From NCBI GenBank assembly GCA_039583875.1, contig CM077167.1:152909010-152973009 (forward strand): a stretch of DNA of 64,000 nucleotides, given 5' to 3'. Shown piece by piece: positions 61,801 through 64,000 of the stretch. The translations under genes were made by a program, and so were the position numbers. Below the pieces are notes generated by a model. The model was not told the origin of the DNA. It saw only the letters and a program-made list of their open reading frames with translations, and did no database searches. This stretch comes from Platanthera guangdongensis (taxonomy: Eukaryota > Streptophyta > Magnoliopsida > Asparagales > Orchidaceae). Position 1 is the first letter of the stretch. Every line of letters starts with the position of its first letter.

Positions 61801-63545
61801 ACAACAGATCTACACTCGGAAGGCAAAACTTCCTACAATCTCGGAGTTGAAAACTCCTACACACGGAGAAAACTTCTCCTACAATAATGAAATAAAGTTG
61901 TACATAAATACAAACAGTAATCTTCTTGTTCAGATCTTGAACAGTAAATCAGAAATTCCTTCTTCTAGGCGTGCGACTTTATCAGAATATTGTAGAAGAA
62001 TCTCGGCAAGAATGGATCTGAACTTCCTCGGCTTCTCACGATCGATCTAATCAGAAAACAAGGAGTTGAGCGAATCTCGATCTGGAAAGCCTTCTTGATC
62101 TGAATCCTCAAAAGATGAAAACCCTAGCCGGTCGGAAATCTACAAAGGCGGCGGCGATGAGTTTCCGTTTCTTGGAGAGAGAAAGAGGAGACAAAATTTT
62201 TTTTTGAGAGTACGGCTGCAAAAACATTCTTAGAATAGTCTTTGAATAATTAGGGTTTGTCGGTTTAGACAAGACCTTTTATAGGATCAGAAAAGATTAG
62301 ACTTAATTGAGTCATTTTGAGAAAGATACGTAGACCAATCACGTCAGAGTTTATGAATATGACCGTTAAGTCTGGACTTGAAGAATTTTTGGAAAAGTCA
62401 AGTAAATTACTCGAGATGTAGTAGACTACTCGAGTACATGCAGCACTACTCGAGTAGGTTGAAGATGACTACTCGAGTACATGAGAAAAACTACTCGGGA
62501 GAAAGAGAGATCATTACTCGAGTACATGAAGTCAACTACTCGAGTAAATAAAAATTCAAGGAATCATCTACTCGAGTAACAAGAATAATATAATCGAGTA
62601 CTTAAGTACATACACGAGAGGTGGAGTTTATTACTCGAGTAAAAGAAATACTACTCGAGTATATAAGAATGAACTACTCGAGTATATAAGAGAATACTCG
62701 AGTCGTACACTTAGAAAATTTCTGGAACTGGAAAACATGACTACTCGAGTATATAAGAATGAACTACTCGAGTATATAAGGAAATACTCGAGTATATAAC
62801 ATGAACTACTCGAGAAAAAAAGAACTACTCGAGTATATAACATGAACTACTGGAGTAATTCACTTAGAGAAATTTTCTAGAATGGAATTCTGGATTACTC
62901 GAGTATAAATACTGGACTACTCGAGTAGTAGATGAATTACTCGAGTATATGATTTTGACTACTCGAGTAAGTGAGAACTACACGAGAGTCAAAATTCAGC
63001 TACTCGAGTATATAGATAAAACTACTCGAGTACTATACATATCTACTTGAGTATTTAACTTAGAAAAATTTTGCGAAGAGAATTCCTGTAAACTCGAGAG
63101 AAGAAAGAGAACTACTCGAGTAGTTGATGTAACTACTCGAGATACATCTTATCTACTCGAGTAAGAGTATTATTACTCGAGTATGAATTCAGTAACTTAC
63201 TCGAGTAAGTAAAGAACTACTCGAGTACTCAGGAAAATTTTTCTTGACTGAATTTTTCTTCTAAGGGATGACCAGCATCAAGTCTTTTCACATAGTCCTA
63301 GAGCTTGAATATGAATTGTATCCCAATAGAGAGGCTACACATGAGTCAATACTTTGGAACACATAATGAGGGATTACATTGTGTGGTCCTGTGTTTGGTG
63401 ACCCATTGTAGACTGACATTGGTCTACACTTCCCATAAGAATTCCTGCAAACACAACTCAAACCAAGCATCAAATACAACTTAATTCATCTTAGTTCAAG
63501 GGTGACTTCATCAAATCTGGGTTAGTGTGGATACAATACCCAACA
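61531..63545 (-). repeat. XR 3' LTR
   Basis: 2,015 bp. On the element strand it begins TGTTGGGTATTGTATCC as XL does. It has the ACTCGAGT array (62409-63226), a minus-strand TATA box TATAAAA (62277-62283) and the stem-loop block (61669-61698; also 61251-61280 in the duplicate). Confidence 0.85.
62409..63226 (-). repeat. Phased ACTCGAGT array in XR LTR
   Basis: Dozens of ACTCGAGT/TACTCGAGTA copies at about 19-23 bp steps (62409, 62428, 62448, 62471, 62493 variant, 62516, 62538). Headers, ACTTAG on the plus strand, lie near 62710, 62868 and 63059, each 7 nt from the adjacent core on the element strand. Confidence 0.85.
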
Positions 63546-63826
63546 ATCTCCCCTATTTGTAGAAGTCAGAACCCTTTACACTAAGGTAAATCATGGACAT
63601 AAAAAGGATGCTAAGTAATAAAGCAGTGTAAGCAAGCAAAGGAACTATGAAAATTTTCTAGATATCTTTTACCAATTTCTCCCCCTTTCTGACTTCAATA
63701 GATAGCTTAGTAATAGCGTCTTCTTTGAAGAGTCCAACTTCTTCATAGATTTTCATCTTAGTGGCTTCAACTCTTTTGTCCAATTCCATCTTTGAGCCTT
63801 TAGCCTTCTTGAAAATCCAGCTTCTT
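63546..63826 (-). other. XR 3' untranslated region with two polypurine tracts
   Basis: Minus strand: CAAATAGGGGAGAT directly at the LTR, and a second AGAAAGGGGGAGAA about 130 bp further inside (63679-63692). Multiple polypurine tracts are a reported Sirevirus trait. No gene. Confidence 0.65.
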
Positions 63827-64000
63827 CTAGTCTTCTTTGTTTAGCATCCCAAGTTCTGTTTTTAAGAACGAGAACTTGGTCTCGTCCAGCGGCTTCGTGA
63901 AAATGTCTGCAATTTGCCTATCTGTAGAGTCATATTGAAGATCTATGTCCCCATACTCCACACGCTCCCGGATGAAGTGATACCTTAACTCTATATGCTT
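63827..64000 (-). CDS. pol: XR Pol C-terminus (RNase H end), partial
   Basis: Minus strand, 57 residues plus TAG, entering from beyond the right edge. It reads KHIELRYHFIRERVEYGDI, then STDRQIADIFTKPLDETKF and ends GMLNKED. This is the RNase H tail of copia Pol, aligning with [15 protein letters not shown] and [13 protein letters not shown] of C1. No break is seen in this short piece. It confirms that XR is copia and that pol is its last gene. Confidence 0.9.
   Translation of the reverse strand, partial: KHIELRYHFIRERVEYGDIDLQYDSTDRQIADIFTKPLDETKFSFLKTELGMLNKED

Larger units (their letters stand above)
61113..64000 (-). mobile_element. XR, minus-strand copia element of the XL family (incomplete)
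   Basis: 3' LTR at 61531-63545 (plus the duplicated piece 61113-61382), polypurine tract from 63546, and the 3' end of pol at 63827-64000. It extends past the window edge. Only about 280 bases separate the pol stop from the LTR, so unlike C1 and C2 there is no ORF3. Confidence 0.85.

Overview
This window is repeat-rich nuclear DNA of a flowering plant, probably a eudicot with a large genome. Evidence: plant Ty1/copia and Ty3/gypsy LTR retrotransposons, primer-binding sites complementary to initiator-Met tRNA (TGGTATCAGAGC type), plant TATA boxes (TATAAATA) and 5-bp target-site duplications. I found no host gene, no tRNA or rRNA gene, and nothing prokaryotic. Every protein-coding stretch I can support is a retrotransposon gene or its remnant; the species cannot be named from the sequence. 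Layout, left to right: G0, a minus-strand gypsy remnant (1-2279, probably resuming at 19712). N1, a minus-strand gag-only LTR element (2280-19706, TSD GAAAT), sits in the G0 LTR. C1, a young and nearly intact 13.1-kb copia element (3211-16285, TSD AATTC), sits inside an N1 LTR. XL (21123 to about 25180) is the 5' part of another copia family. C3 (about 25181-27681 and 59401-61112) is a decayed copia element. GT, a chromovirus-like gypsy element (27682-59400, TSD ATTCT), split the C3 integrase. GT was itself split by G2 (33544-39294, minus, a gypsy derivative without reverse transcriptase) and by N2 (40006-57140, minus, gag-only, TSD GGCGG). N2 was split by C2 (41420-54421, TSD CTGGG), an older relative of C1. 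XR (61113 to beyond 64000, minus) is of the XL family and sits in the right C3 LTR. Nesting reaches four levels (C3 > GT > N2 > C2). The GT and C3 reading frames rejoin across the insertions once one TSD copy is removed, which confirms the order. The most unusual material is cis-regulatory. The C1/C2 LTRs carry about 20-32 copies of the palindrome GTGTCGACAC at 18-22 bp steps, roughly two DNA helical turns. The XL/XR LTRs carry ACTCGAGT arrays with similar spacing, the N LTRs TCGTCGA units of about 21 bp, and the GT LTR ACACGGGCGTGT clusters. In C1/C2 and XL/XR the sub-arrays are headed by CTAAGT placed exactly 7 nt before the first TCGA core, although the palindromes differ. C1 and C2 also have a second, independent palindrome array plus TATA box between pol and a third ORF, 106 nt before its ATG. 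This looks like an internal promoter for an uncharacterised 930-945-residue protein. That ORF and its promoter are absent from XR. A two-tier stem-loop (AGTGG/CCACT outer stem, CCC-type inner stem) recurs in the LTRs of four families. How the genes work together: in C1, Gag (with two distant zinc knuckles) and Pol (protease, integrase, reverse transcriptase, RNase H) would form the particle and copy the RNA. ORF3, apparently controlled by the same kind of palindrome as the LTR, would add an accessory factor. N1 and N2 keep only gag and LTR signals and would depend on helpers for reverse transcription and integration.
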